Of a stretch of DNA of 64,000 bases, positions 43,118-53,467 are shown in pieces. The stretch spans positions 124,001 through 188,000 of the forward strand of contig NZ_JAPEMA010000001.1 in the NCBI RefSeq assembly GCF_026343185.1. The letters are read 5' to 3'. The translations under genes were made by a program, and so were the position numbers. Numbering within the stretch: the stretch's first letter is position 1; every line of letters starts with the position of its first letter. The stretch is from Streptomyces sp. NBC_00091 (GTDB lineage: Bacteria; Actinomycetota; Actinomycetes; Streptomycetales; Streptomycetaceae). The notes below the pieces were generated by a model. That model was not told the origin of the DNA. It searched no databases and saw nothing but the letters and a program-made list of their open reading frames with translations.

Positions 43118-44605
43118 TCAGGCCACCCAGTACGGCCGCTCCACGCCCGGAGCCAGCGGGACGCCGTCGTGGAAGGCCGCCGCGAGACGGCGTACGCCCT
43201 CGTCGAGGCGGTCGGGGGCCAGGGTGTACGGGATGCGCAGGCGGTGTTCGAAGGTGCCCGGGTCGACGCCGAAGCGCGCCCCGCGGCCGATGTGTACCCC
43301 TGCGGCGGCCGACCGCTCGGCGAGGGCGGAGCTGACCGGTTCGCCGAGGTCCACCCAGAGGGAGAGGCCGCCCGGCGGCAGCTGCCAGGACCACTCGGGG
43401 GTGTGCCGCTGGAGCGAGCCCACCAGGGCCGCGCGCTGGGTGCGCAGCTGCGCGAGCCGGGCGGGCAGGGACCGGTCCAGGCCCTCCAGCAGCGGGAGGG
43501 ACACCAGCTGGTCGAGCACGGAACCGGTCATGTCGGCGGAGACCCGTACGGCCGTCAGCTCGGCGATCAGCTTCGCGGTGGCCCGGATCCAGCCCACCCG
43601 CAGGCCGCCCCAGTGGGTCTTGCTGAGCGAGCCGATGGTGATCACGTGGTCGGCGCCCGCCCGCGGGGCGAGGGAGGCCAGGGGCGCGGGGGCGGGCACG
43701 TCCAGCGCGATGTCGGCGATGGTCTCGTCGACCACCAGCCAGGTACCGGTGGCCCGGGTCGCCGCGAGCAGCCGCAGCCGCTGTTCCCCGGGCATCAGGG
43801 CGCCCGTCGGGTTGTGGAAGTCCGGGATCACGTACGCCAGCCGGGGCACGGTCTGGCGCAGCGTGGACTCGGCGATCTCCATGTCCCAGCCGGTGTCGGA
43901 GACGGCGATGGAGCCGGTGCGCAGGCGGGCGTGGCGCAGGGCGTCGAGGGCGTTGGCGTAGGTGGGGTTCTCGGTGACGACCCGGTCGCCGGGCCGGCAG
44001 AGCAGGCTGACGACCAGGGCGAAGGCCTGCTGGGACCCGGCGGTGACCAGGATCTGCTCGGGGCGCGTGGGCAGCCCGCGCCGGGTGAAGCGGTCCGCGA
44101 CGGCCGTGCGCAGGTCGGGCAGCCCGAAGGGGTGGTAGCCGGGGGTGCGGGTGAGCCCGGGCAGGCGGGGCGCGGCCCAGGCGAGGGCCTCGGCGAGGCT
44201 GCCGTCCGGGGCTCCCATCGCGGCGATGGCGAGGTCGATGCCGGGGTCCCCGTCGGCGCGGCCGCCGATTCCGCCGAGGAGCATGTGGGCGCCGACCGGG
44301 TCGTGGCCGTCGGGGAGCTCGGTCCAGGTGCCGGAGCCGCGCCGGCTGCGGACGTAGCCGCTCTCGCGGAGCAGGTCGTAGGCGCCGGTGACGGTGGCCC
44401 GGCTGGCCCCGACCGCCTCGGCGAGCTCGCGCTCGGCGGGGAGCCGGACGTGCAGGGCGATCCGGCCGTCGAGGATCAGGGTGCGCACGGCGTCGGCGAG
44501 GGCCCGGTAGCCGGGGCGGGCCAGCACCTCGGGCGGGAGCAGCGCCGCGAGCTGGCGGCTGCCGATCGTCCTGTCCGCCGTGTGGACCACTCGCCCGTTC
44601 GCCAT
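43118..44605 (-). CDS. MocR/PdxR-family regulator (GntR HTH fused to aminotransferase fold)
   Basis: 495 residues. The N-terminal GntR winged helix reads YRALADAVRTLILDGRIALH with LPAERELAEAVGASRATV and YDLLRESGYVRSRRGSGTW. The rest is a fold-type I aminotransferase domain with PLP-binding features (TAGSQQAFALVVSLL, YVIPDFHNPTGALM, and SLSKTHWGGLRVGW with the Schiff-base Lys). MocR proteins use PLP or an aldimine as effector. GGGGGAGG lies five bases before the ATG. It is divergent from a small gene and a MobA-like gene across four ATTGG boxes (44619-44679). Confidence 0.92.
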   Translation of the reverse strand: MANGRVVHTADRTIGSRQLAALLPPEVLARPGYRALADAVRTLILDGRIALHVRLPAERELAEAVGASRATVTGAYDLLRESGYVRSRRGSGTWTELPDGHDPVGAHMLLGGIGGRADGDPGIDLAIAAMGAPDGSLAEALAWAAPRLPGLTRTPGYHPFGLPDLRTAVADRFTRRGLPTRPEQILVTAGSQQAFALVVSLLCRPGDRVVTENPTYANALDALRHARLRTGSIAVSDTGWDMEIAESTLRQTVPRLAYVIPDFHNPTGALMPGEQRLRLLAATRATGTWLVVDETIADIALDVPAPAPLASLAPRAGADHVITIGSLSKTHWGGLRVGWIRATAKLIAELTAVRVSADMTGSVLDQLVSLPLLEGLDRSLPARLAQLRTQRAALVGSLQRHTPEWSWQLPPGGLSLWVDLGEPVSSALAERSAAAGVHIGRGARFGVDPGTFEHRLRIPYTLAPDRLDEGVRRLAAAFHDGVPLAPGVERPYWVA

Positions 44606-44618
44606 GCCAACCTCCCCC

Positions 44619-44679
44619 GATTGGCTCTGCCAGCCAGGCCAATCCAGGTCCAGACTCGCGGTATTGGCCCCCGATTGGC
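44619..44679. promoter_or_regulatory. Four ATTGG boxes between MocR and the divergent gene
   Basis: GATTGGC (44619-44625), its inverse GGCCAATC (44637-44644), ATTGGCC (44663-44669) and GATTGGC (44673-44679) lie in the divergent promoter. MocR regulators commonly bind repeated short boxes of this kind, with both direct and inverted arrangement, so this is the likely operator. Confidence 0.6.
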
Positions 44680-44694
44680 AAGGAGAACTCCGCA

Positions 44695-44904
44695 ATGCCG
44701 CACGATGTGTTCACCGACCGTGACGAACGAGCCCTGCTGGCCGCCGCCGAGAACCGGATCTCCGAGCCGCTGCGGATCGGGGCCGCGCTGGCCTCCGTAC
44801 GGCGCGTCCTGGCGGGACTCACACCCGTTCGGGTGAAGGAGCGGCGAGAATCGCTGACATGTCAGCAGTCGAACACTCCCCCGACCAGTCCGTTGCCCCT
44901 GTGA
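44695..44904 (+). CDS. Small hypothetical protein downstream of the MocR operator
   Basis: 69 residues starting MPHDVFTDRDERALLAAAEN, with AAGGAG nine bases upstream of the ATG. The first 50 residues are helical and charged; the last 15 overlap the next gene in another frame and are low-complexity. No family recognised. It is placed immediately after the ATTGG boxes and its ribosome site is good, which is the main support. It could be a short regulated peptide, or only a translated leader for the downstream nucleotidyltransferase. Confidence 0.45.
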   Translation: MPHDVFTDRDERALLAAAENRISEPLRIGAALASVRRVLAGLTPVRVKERRESLTCQQSNTPPTSPLPL

Positions 44905-45503
44905 CGGCCGGGGAGCCGCCGGTCATCGCCGGTCTGCTCCTGGCCGCCGGCGGCGGCCGGCGGCTCGGCGGGCGCCCCAAGGCCCTGCTCCCCTACCGCG
45001 GGCGCCCGCTCGTCGAGAACGCCGTGCGCGTGCTGCGCGAGGCCGGCTGCGGCCCGGTGCACGTGGTGCTGGGCGCCTCGGCCGCCGAGGTCCGCGAACG
45101 CGCCGACCTGGCGGGCTGCGTGGTCGTGGACAACCCGGACTGGGCCGAGGGCATGGGCTCCTCCCTGCGGGTCGGCCTCGCATCCCTGGCCGGTACGGGG
45201 GCCCGCGCGGCCCTGGTGTCCCTGGTGGACCAGCCGGGCATCGGGCCCGCGGCGGTGGCCCGGGTGCGGGAGGCCTACCGGTCCCCGTCCAGCCTGGTGG
45301 CGGCGGCCTACGACGGGGAGCGCGGGCATCCCGTGCTCTTCGGGGCGGACCGCTGGGCGGACATCACGGCCACCGCGACCGGGGACCAGGGTGCGCGCGT
45401 CCACCTGAAGAACCACGCGGCGGAGGTCATGCTGGTGGAGTGCGGGGACGTCGCGGCCGCCTTCGACATCGACACCCCGCCCGACCTGGCCCGTCTGGAC
45501 TGA
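44859..45503 (+). CDS. MobA/MocA-like nucleotidyltransferase (molybdenum cofactor)
   Basis: 214 residues of the NTP-transferase fold: GLLLAAGGGRRLGGRPKALL (nucleotide loop GxGxR-xGxxKxL), VVVDNPDWAEGMGSSLRVGL and ALVSLVDQPGIGPAAVARV. This matches MocA-type CTP:molybdopterin cytidylyltransferases rather than MobA itself. Enzymes of the xanthine dehydrogenase family need the cytidylyl cofactor, so its place between allantoin genes and malate synthase fits purine oxidation; this role is inferred. The ATG at 44859 overlaps the end of the small gene before it. Confidence 0.85.
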   Translation: MSAVEHSPDQSVAPVTAGEPPVIAGLLLAAGGGRRLGGRPKALLPYRGRPLVENAVRVLREAGCGPVHVVLGASAAEVRERADLAGCVVVDNPDWAEGMGSSLRVGLASLAGTGARAALVSLVDQPGIGPAAVARVREAYRSPSSLVAAAYDGERGHPVLFGADRWADITATATGDQGARVHLKNHAAEVMLVECGDVAAAFDIDTPPDLARLD

Positions 45504-45573
45504 GCGGGGCGTGACCGTCATGGCACTGAGGGCCACCGGTAAGCGGAATCTGTCGACTCAGAGAATCTCGATA

Positions 45574-45613
45574 TCAACAAACCATTGAACTTCCACCATG
45601 AGGAAATTACTAT
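45574..45613 (+). promoter_or_regulatory. Promoter and composite operator of aceB
   Basis: TCAAC-AAACC-ATTGA (45574-45588) overlaps a -35 TTGAAC (45585-45590). A 17-base spacer holds the second palindrome TTCCA-CCATG-AGGAA (45591-45605), followed by a -10 TACTAT (45608-45613). Two dyads side by side within one promoter indicate repression by an IclR-type regulator. Confidence 0.7.
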
Positions 45614-45754
45614 CCACTGGTCAGAAGCGCCCTGAACCCCCAGACGGCGCCCGCGACCGTTACACGGAACTCTCCACACCCGGCGGCACTGCGTGCCGTC
45701 CCGCGCGAGCATTCCCCGCGGCCGCAAGGCACCGCCGCTGAAGGAGTGACAGAT

Positions 45755-47374
<1,620 letters not shown>

Positions 47375-47430
47375 CCACTGCTTTTCGGCCAGACCCGATC
47401 CTTCGGCTGAATCGCACAGCAGTCGAGCAC

Positions 47431-47477
47431 GCCTCCGCCCCCCGCGCCTCCCAAGGCGCCGGGGGCGGAGGCGTTTT
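47431..47477 (+). terminator. Intrinsic terminator after aceB
   Basis: GCCTCCGCCCCC (47431-47442) and GGGGGCGGAGGC (47461-47472) form a perfect 12-bp stem followed by GTTTTCG. It lies 56 bases after the aceB stop. Confidence 0.85.
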
Positions 47478-47573
47478 CGCGCCAGAGTGTGCGCGAATGC
47501 GAAAGGCCACGGCGGCCTCCGGTCGCGCCACCGTGCACTGACCGGGCCTCCGCGCCCGACCGACCGGTCGGAC

Positions 47574-47589
47574 GTTACTGCATCGTAAC
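47574..47589. promoter_or_regulatory. GTTAC-N6-GTAAC palindrome upstream of the SGNH hydrolase
   Basis: GTTAC-TGCATC-GTAAC is a 16-bp dyad with the same arms as the one at 18910-18925. A further GGTAAC follows at about 47605. The remaining spacer between aceB and the hydrolase (47375-47724) contains only the terminator and this probable promoter. Confidence 0.5.
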
Positions 47590-47724
47590 GTGACTGTACC
47601 TAGCGGTAACAAGTGGGCGCGTGCCACCTTTCCGATGCCACCGGCGCCGGCGGTACCCCCACTTTCCAAGCCACGCACCGAAGTTGTTGGCGACTTCGGC
47701 GTGGCCGACCGCAGGAGTTCCGCA

Positions 47725-48918
47725 GTGAACGGATTCCGAAAGGCCGGCAAGGACCGGGCCGCCCGCAGTCGTGTGCGACGACTGGCCGGCGCCGGTATGG
47801 CGCTGCCGCTCGCCGTCAGCGCGCTGCTCGTCGGCGGGGCCGGGCCGTCGGCGGCCAGCCCCGGGACGGGGCCCACCGCCGTCGTGTCCATGGGCGACAG
47901 CTACATCTCCGGCGAGGCCGGACGCTGGAAGGGCAACAGCCTGACCAACAGCGGGAACAGGAACGGCACCGACCGGGCGTGGGTCAGTGGCAGTTCCTAC
48001 GATCCCGCCAAGGTCTACGCCGCCACCGCGGGCGGCTGCCACCGCTCGGACTCGGCCGAGGTGCTGAGCGCCGGCGCCATCGCCGAGACGGCCGTCAACC
48101 TGGCCTGTTCCGGGGCGACTTCGCAGAACGTCTTCCGCGCCTCCAACGGCGGCGTGGCCTTCAAGGGCGAAGCACCGCAGGCCGACCAGCTCGCGGCGGT
48201 GGCCGCGAGCCGCAACGTGAAGGTCATCGCGCTGTCCGTCGGCGGGAACGACCTCGGCTTCGCCGACATCATCAAGGACTGCGCGCTCGACTTCGTGCTC
48301 TGGAACTCCTACTGCTACGACGACCAGCAGGCGGGGGTCGACCAGAAGATCGACGCGGTGATGGCCGACGTCGGGAAGTCGGTCGACGAGATCCGGGCCG
48401 TGATGCGCCAGGCCGGCTACACCGACTCCTCGTACCGGATCGTGCTGCAGTCGTACCCGTCGCCGATCCCGCGGGGCGCCGAGAACCGGTACACCCAGAG
48501 CGACTGGAGCCGGCTGAACACCGGCGGCTGCCCCTTCTGGAACCGGGACTCGGACTGGGCCCGGGACTCGCTGGTGCCGCAGATCGCGAACCGCATCAAG
48601 GGGGTCGCCGCGGCCAAGGGCGTGCAGTTCCTGGACCTGCGCGACATGCTCCAGGGGCGCGAGGTGTGCGCGAAGGCCAGCAAGCAGGTCAGCTCCACCG
48701 TCCCCGCCTCCGCGAAGACGAGCGAATGGGCGCGCTGGATCGACAACAACGAGTCGCAGGGCCTGATCCAGGAGTCCATGCACCCGAACTACTTCGGGCA
48801 GCTGGCCCTCGGGCGCTGCCTGGCCCTGGCCGTGGCCCAGCCCGCGGACTCCGGCTCCACCTGCAAGAACACCGCCGGCTCCGACCAGACCGGCATGTAC
48901 CTGACGCCCACCTCGTAG
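47725..48918 (+). CDS. Secreted SGNH/GDSL-family hydrolase (lipase/esterase)
   Basis: 397 residues. A long signal peptide (RRLAGAGMALPLAVSALLV, cleavage near PSAASP) precedes the SGNH domain. Block I is VVSMGDSYISGEAG (catalytic Ser), the oxyanion Gly/Asn block is IALSVGGNDLGFAD, and the terminal Asp/His block is ESMHPNYFGQLAL. Six or more Cys suggest disulfides in the exported enzyme. The GTG at 47725 is chosen for its AGGAG site eight bases upstream. A GTTAC-N6-GTAAC operator-like dyad lies in the promoter. Confidence 0.9.
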   Translation: MNGFRKAGKDRAARSRVRRLAGAGMALPLAVSALLVGGAGPSAASPGTGPTAVVSMGDSYISGEAGRWKGNSLTNSGNRNGTDRAWVSGSSYDPAKVYAATAGGCHRSDSAEVLSAGAIAETAVNLACSGATSQNVFRASNGGVAFKGEAPQADQLAAVAASRNVKVIALSVGGNDLGFADIIKDCALDFVLWNSYCYDDQQAGVDQKIDAVMADVGKSVDEIRAVMRQAGYTDSSYRIVLQSYPSPIPRGAENRYTQSDWSRLNTGGCPFWNRDSDWARDSLVPQIANRIKGVAAAKGVQFLDLRDMLQGREVCAKASKQVSSTVPASAKTSEWARWIDNNESQGLIQESMHPNYFGQLALGRCLALAVAQPADSGSTCKNTAGSDQTGMYLTPTS

Positions 48919-48947
48919 TAACGCCTCCGAATTCGGAGGAGGACGGC

Positions 48948-48987
48948 GGGGCGGGCTGCCATGGTCAGGTCCATGGCAGCCCGCCCC
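48948..48987. terminator. Bidirectional hairpin between convergent genes
   Basis: GGGGCGGGCTGCCATGG and CCATGGCAGCCCGCCCC form a perfect 17-bp stem with a six-base loop. It sits between the SGNH hydrolase and the saccharopine dehydrogenase-like gene. Confidence 0.85.
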
Positions 48988-48992
48988 TGCGG

Positions 48993-50075
48993 CTACGCCG
49001 CGCGGTGGGGGTCCGGGAGGGTCTCCAGGGCCGTGGTGAAGGCCGCGCGGCAGCGCAGCCAGTCCGGGTCCGGGGACGGGGAGTGCAGCGCGAGGAGCTT
49101 GGGGAGGAGGTCCGCCGAGAAGGCGCGGGCCGCCTCGGCCGGGAGGAGGGACGGGAGGTTGTCGATGGCGATCACGTCCAGCGGCGGGCTTCCGCCGCGC
49201 AGGCGCCGGGCGGGGGCCGTCCAGTCGGTGAGGCGGTCGTAGACGGGGAGCAGGTGCAGCTCGGATCCCGTGTCACAGGTGATGTCGGCGATCACCGAGA
49301 GCCTTCGGGGGACGCCGCCTCGACCGGCCGGGGCCAGGTCGGCCGGGGTCAGGAAGGGCGGCAGGGGGCGGGTGGTGAGCACCGCGTTGACCAGGATGTC
49401 GTGGCCGAGCAGCGCGGCCCGGTCCAGGCTGCGGGTCGCGGTGCGGTCCCAGCGGGTGACCGGGATCCCGGCGGTGGTGAGGGCGTCGCAGGCGCCGCGT
49501 CCGCTGCGCCCGCCCGCGCCGATGACCAGCGCCCGTAAGCCGTCGGGGGCCTGGGCGCGCAGGCGGGCGTCCAGTTCCGGCCGGGGCAGCGGGACGAGCG
49601 GGGCCGTCAGGGCGCCGCGGGCGTGCAGCGCGGCCAGGGCCGCGCCCGCGTACCCCGCCCAGTAGCCGAAGGCTGCCACCCTGCGGCCCTGCGCGTCGGC
49701 GAGGTACTCCAGGTCGAGCAGGGTCCCGCCGCCCGCCGCGAACCGCCGCAGCAGCTCGGGGGCCTGCGCCTGGCCCTTGTAGGCGTGCCCGAAGTAGACG
49801 TGCCGGTGGTGCAAACGCTCGGGCATCGGCGGGAGTTCCTTCAGGCCGAGGACGTACGCCGATCCGGGCGCGGTCCGCGCCCAGGACCCGGCCGGCGCGG
49901 TGAGGCAGCCCGCGGCCTCGTACGCGTCGAGCGGGAAGACCCGGTGGCCGGAGTCCTCCACGGTGATCCGTACGCCCTGCCGGACGAGCCGCCCGGCGTC
50001 GTCGGGGGTCAGCGGTGCGCGCCGTTCGGTGGGCCGGGTCTCGCTGCGCATCCACAGCTGCGGGGATTCGGACAT
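48993..50075 (-). CDS. Saccharopine dehydrogenase-like oxidoreductase (LYS1 type)
   Basis: 360 residues. The N-terminal half resembles alanine dehydrogenase/PNT (RRAPLTPDDAGRLVRQGVRI, then YVLGLKELPPMPERLHHRHV with YFGHAYKGQ, the LYS1 signature). A Rossmann-type loop follows (ALVIGAGGRSGRGACDAL), and then SVIADITCDTGSELHLLPVY. This fits the NAD-dependent, lysine-forming saccharopine dehydrogenase group, which in bacteria is used in lysine catabolism or as an opine-type dehydrogenase. Neighbours (STAND ATPase, dual Lrp regulator) fit amino acid metabolism, but the exact reaction is inferred. Confidence 0.85.
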   Translation of the reverse strand: MSESPQLWMRSETRPTERRAPLTPDDAGRLVRQGVRITVEDSGHRVFPLDAYEAAGCLTAPAGSWARTAPGSAYVLGLKELPPMPERLHHRHVYFGHAYKGQAQAPELLRRFAAGGGTLLDLEYLADAQGRRVAAFGYWAGYAGAALAALHARGALTAPLVPLPRPELDARLRAQAPDGLRALVIGAGGRSGRGACDALTTAGIPVTRWDRTATRSLDRAALLGHDILVNAVLTTRPLPPFLTPADLAPAGRGGVPRRLSVIADITCDTGSELHLLPVYDRLTDWTAPARRLRGGSPPLDVIAIDNLPSLLPAEAARAFSADLLPKLLALHSPSPDPDWLRCRAAFTTALETLPDPHRAA

Positions 50076-50215
50076 CGCCGTACCACCTGTCTGGTCAGAG
50101 GGGTGGAGCGAGCGCGCTCATGCGATGTCTTTCCGCGTCCTTGACGCCCTACGCCGGATCGGCGCGGGAACTCCGGGCCCGCGGGCACCTCGCGCCCCAG
50201 CCGGTGACCTGCGGC

Positions 50216-52186
50216 TCAGAGCTCCGGCAGGAGTTGCCTCAGCGTGCTCCGGGAGCCCTGCCCGTGGGCCGCCCGGAAGGCCTCCGGGGCCATCCGGACG
50301 CGCAGGATCCGCTCGGCGCGCGGGACGCAGGCGCCGGCCGGGCGGTTGCGGGAGACCGCGCCGAGCAGCCGCGCGGACTCCTCGTAGTGGCCCAGGTCCG
50401 CCTCCAGCTCGGCCAGCAGTTCCGCCGACAGGGCCTGCCCCAGCCGGTCCCCGAGGGCCAGCTGGATCTCCAGGGCGCGCACCAGCCGGGTCCGGGCCAG
50501 CGCGGGGCGCCCCTCGCGGCGCTGCACCATGGCGTGGGCGTAGCCGGACCAGGACTGCGCCCACAGGTCGGCGGGACCGCCCGGCCGGCCGTCCTCGAGG
50601 GGGACGGACGCCGGGTCGGTGTGCGCGAGCGCCATGGTGAGGGCGGCCTCCAGCGCCTCCCGCCCCGGGCCGAACTCCGGCTCCTGCGGGAGCTGCCCGA
50701 GCGCGTCCCGGTACTCGTCGGCTGCCTCGGCGGGCCGGTCCTTCCACAGGGCCACGGTGCCCCGGACGTACGCGAGGTAGGCCAGCGTGGTGTCCTCCCC
50801 CTCCTGTACGGCCGCGCTCCAGGCCTCCACCAGCAGCGGATCGGCGGCCTCCGCCCGGCCGAAGGCGGCCACCAGCCAGGCCGCCAGCCACAGCGCGCGG
50901 GCCGGGCGCGGCGCCGGGTGCAGGGCCAGGGCCCGCTCCAGGTGCCGGCGCCCCTCCTCCTCCAGGCCGCAGGCCGACCAGAGGAACCACAGCGACACGG
51001 CGATCTCCAGGGCGGCCGCCGGCCCGGAGGCGGACAGCGGGTTCATCGCCTGGCGCAGCTCGGGCAGCTCCCGTACGGCCAGTGCGCGCGCCTGCGGCTG
51101 CGCCCCCGACCGCCACAGCCAGGCGGCCCGTTCGGCGGTGGTCCGGCACCGCTCCTGGTGGCGCAGGGCGACCCGCGCCCCGTCGCCGCCGGGTGCGTGC
51201 GCGAGCCGCCGGGCCTCGTAGGCGCGTACGGACACGGGCAGCCGGTAGCGGCCGGGCTGCCCGGGCTCCGCCAGCAGGGCGGGGGCGAGCCGCCGCAGGG
51301 CCCGCGCGGCGGCCTCCGGGGCGAGTTCGCCGAAGCCGCACACCTGCGCGACGGCGGACTCGTCGAAGGAGCCCGCGAAGACGGACAGCCGCTCCCACAG
51401 CAGCCGTTCCTCGGGGGAGGCCAGCCGGTGCGCGCGCAGGACGTCGGCCCCGCCGGCCCGGCCCGCGCCGCCCGCGAAGAAGCCGAGCGGGTCGGCGGTC
51501 AGCCGGCGCAGGGCCTCGGCGGGGGCGTAGCGGTGGGCGCGCGCGGCGGCCAGCTCCAGGGCCCCGGGGATCCCGTCGAGGGCCCGGCACAGGGCGGCTA
51601 CGGCCCCGGCGTTGCGGTCGGTGAGCTCGAAGAAGGGGTCGGCCCCCCGCGCCCGCTCCTCGTAGAGCCGTACGGCGGCGTACCCGGCGACCTCGGCGAC
51701 CGGATGCCGACTGGCCGGATCCTGCGGTTCCGGCGGCACGGAGAGCGGTCCCACCGGGAGCGGCACCTCCCCGTGGAACCCGAGGATCCGCTGCGAGGTG
51801 GCCAGAATTCGCACCCGGGGCAATCGCGCCAGCAGCTCCTCCACCAGATCCCCGCCGTGCTCGCCCAGCTGCTCGCAGCCGTCGAGCACCAGCAGAGCCT
51901 CACGGCCCGCGAGCCGCCGGCGCAGCTCTTGCCCGCGCACGCCCCCGAGGGGCCGCGGCACACCGGCCAGAGCCACCCACACCACGTCGGCGCCCTGGCT
52001 GCGGCGGAGGGCGCGGACGGTCCGAACGGCCAGCCGGGTCTTGCCTATTCCGGCTGGTCCGACCAGGTTGACCAGGCGTTCCGTGCCGAGCAGGGCAGCG
52101 GTGCGCGCCAGCTCGCGCTCCCGTCCCAGGAAGCTGGACAGTTCGGCCGGCACCGCGTGGCGCAGGCTTGAGCCGGGGTCCCCCAC
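50216..52186 (-). CDS. STAND-type NTPase, AfsR-like regulatory protein without DNA-binding domain
   Basis: 656 residues. The nucleotide-binding domain carries Walker A NLVGPAGIGKTRLAVRTVRA, Walker B ALLVLDGCEQ, sensor-like VRILATSQRILGF and GIPGALELAAARA (GxP). A winged-helix-like region follows (SPEERLLWERLSVFAGSFDE), then about 300 residues of TPR-like helical pairs (EALEAALTMALAHTDP, ARTRLVRALEIQLALGDRLG). AfsR/SARP and LuxR-LAL relatives have a DNA-binding domain at one end; none is seen here. It may act by protein contact, or its partner may be the dual Lrp protein encoded divergently. The GTG at 52186 has GGGAGG nearby. Confidence 0.8.
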   Translation of the reverse strand: MGDPGSSLRHAVPAELSSFLGRERELARTAALLGTERLVNLVGPAGIGKTRLAVRTVRALRRSQGADVVWVALAGVPRPLGGVRGQELRRRLAGREALLVLDGCEQLGEHGGDLVEELLARLPRVRILATSQRILGFHGEVPLPVGPLSVPPEPQDPASRHPVAEVAGYAAVRLYEERARGADPFFELTDRNAGAVAALCRALDGIPGALELAAARAHRYAPAEALRRLTADPLGFFAGGAGRAGGADVLRAHRLASPEERLLWERLSVFAGSFDESAVAQVCGFGELAPEAAARALRRLAPALLAEPGQPGRYRLPVSVRAYEARRLAHAPGGDGARVALRHQERCRTTAERAAWLWRSGAQPQARALAVRELPELRQAMNPLSASGPAAALEIAVSLWFLWSACGLEEEGRRHLERALALHPAPRPARALWLAAWLVAAFGRAEAADPLLVEAWSAAVQEGEDTTLAYLAYVRGTVALWKDRPAEAADEYRDALGQLPQEPEFGPGREALEAALTMALAHTDPASVPLEDGRPGGPADLWAQSWSGYAHAMVQRREGRPALARTRLVRALEIQLALGDRLGQALSAELLAELEADLGHYEESARLLGAVSRNRPAGACVPRAERILRVRMAPEAFRAAHGQGSRSTLRQLLPEL

Positions 52187-52314
52187 ACGTCCTCCCGATG
52201 CTTTCCTCGAGGCGCGCTCGACCGCCGGATGCCGTGGTCGTGCGTACGAGGAGAGATGATCAGCCGAAAGTCAGGTTGACCGGCCGGTGGCCGGGAGAAC
52301 CACCAGGGGAAGGT

Positions 52315-53421
52315 ATGAACTCGGCCATTTCCGCCATCGACGACACCGACCGGGCGCTCGTGCACGCACTCCAGCTCGCTCCGCGCGCCAGCTGGGAGCG
52401 CCTGGCGCAGGTGCTCGGGGCGCGTCCCGAGACCCTCGCCCGCCGCTGGGAGCGGCTGACCGGCGCCGGGGAGGCCTGGATCACGGGTCTCGGGCTGCGT
52501 ACGGGCACCCAGGCGCCCTGTATGGCGTGGGTCGAGGTGATGTGCGCCGCGGGCACCCCGCCGACCGTGGGCGCGGCCCTGACCGCCGATCCGCACACCA
52601 TGGGCGTCGAGCACACCACCGGCGGGCGCGACCTGCTGACCTTCGTCGCCGTGCCGGATCTGCACACGCTCTACCGGTACCTGTCCTTCCGGGTGCAGCG
52701 GATCCCGGGCGTGGTCGGTACCCGCTCCTCGATCGTCACGGCGGTGCACGCCGCCCCCGACCGCTGGCGCCTGGACCAGCTGACGCCCGCGCAGACCGAC
52801 CAGCTGACCGGGCGCAACCGCCGCAACGGCGCCTCGGCCGCGCAGTCGCCCCGGCCGGTCGCGGCGATGGCGCAGGAGGACCGGCCGCTGACCCTGGCGC
52901 TGGCCTCGGACGCGCGGCGCAGCGTGGCCTCGCTGGCCCGGGAGTCGGGGATGAGCGAGTCGACCGTACGGCGCCGCCTGGGCCGGCTGGAGGCGGGCCA
53001 GAGCCTGCGCTACAGCTGCGCGCTGGCCTCGGGGCTGACCGGCTGGCCGGTGTCGGCGACGGTGTGGGCGGAGGTGCCCGAGCACGAGGTGGCCGACTGC
53101 GCGGCGGTGGCCGCGGGGCTGCGCGAGACCCGGACCTGCATGTCCGTCAGCGGCCCCTGGAACTTCATGATCGGTGCCCGGCTGCGCACCATCGAGGAAC
53201 TGTCCCGGTACACCGCCGACCTGACGCGCAGACTGCCGAACATGCGCGTCACCGACACCATGGTGGCCCTGCACGTCCGCAAGTCGGAGGCGCAGGAACT
53301 GGACCAGGCGGGGCGGCGGATACGGACGGTCCGGCCGGACATCTGGACGGACGCGGCGCCGGGGTCCCGGGACGAGACCCCGCCGCACGGGACGGTCCTG
53401 CCGCCGCGCGGGGGCGCGTGA
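52315..53421 (+). CDS. Tandem Lrp/AsnC-family transcriptional regulator
   Basis: 368 residues made of two Lrp/AsnC modules. The first has a degenerate helix-turn-helix (IDDTDRALVHALQLAPRASW) and an effector half ending ITAVHAAPDRW. The second helix-turn-helix is DARRSVASLARESGMSESTV with a RAM-type ligand region (NFMIGARLRTIEELSRYTAD). Such double Lrp proteins are known in Streptomyces. The start is the ATG at 52315 after GGGGAAGG. It is divergent from the STAND ATPase with 128 bp between, so it probably controls that gene and perhaps the saccharopine dehydrogenase. Confidence 0.88.
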   Translation: MNSAISAIDDTDRALVHALQLAPRASWERLAQVLGARPETLARRWERLTGAGEAWITGLGLRTGTQAPCMAWVEVMCAAGTPPTVGAALTADPHTMGVEHTTGGRDLLTFVAVPDLHTLYRYLSFRVQRIPGVVGTRSSIVTAVHAAPDRWRLDQLTPAQTDQLTGRNRRNGASAAQSPRPVAAMAQEDRPLTLALASDARRSVASLARESGMSESTVRRRLGRLEAGQSLRYSCALASGLTGWPVSATVWAEVPEHEVADCAAVAAGLRETRTCMSVSGPWNFMIGARLRTIEELSRYTADLTRRLPNMRVTDTMVALHVRKSEAQELDQAGRRIRTVRPDIWTDAAPGSRDETPPHGTVLPPRGGA

Positions 53422-53467
53422 GCACGACGGGAACCGCGTGACCACTCCCGGAGCCGCGTGAGCACGA

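Noticed and set aside
48585..49538. Open plus-strand frames running through the saccharopine dehydrogenase-like gene
   Set aside because: They are out of frame with the SGNH hydrolase and antisense to a complete enzyme with family motifs; the terminator at 48948 separates the real genes.
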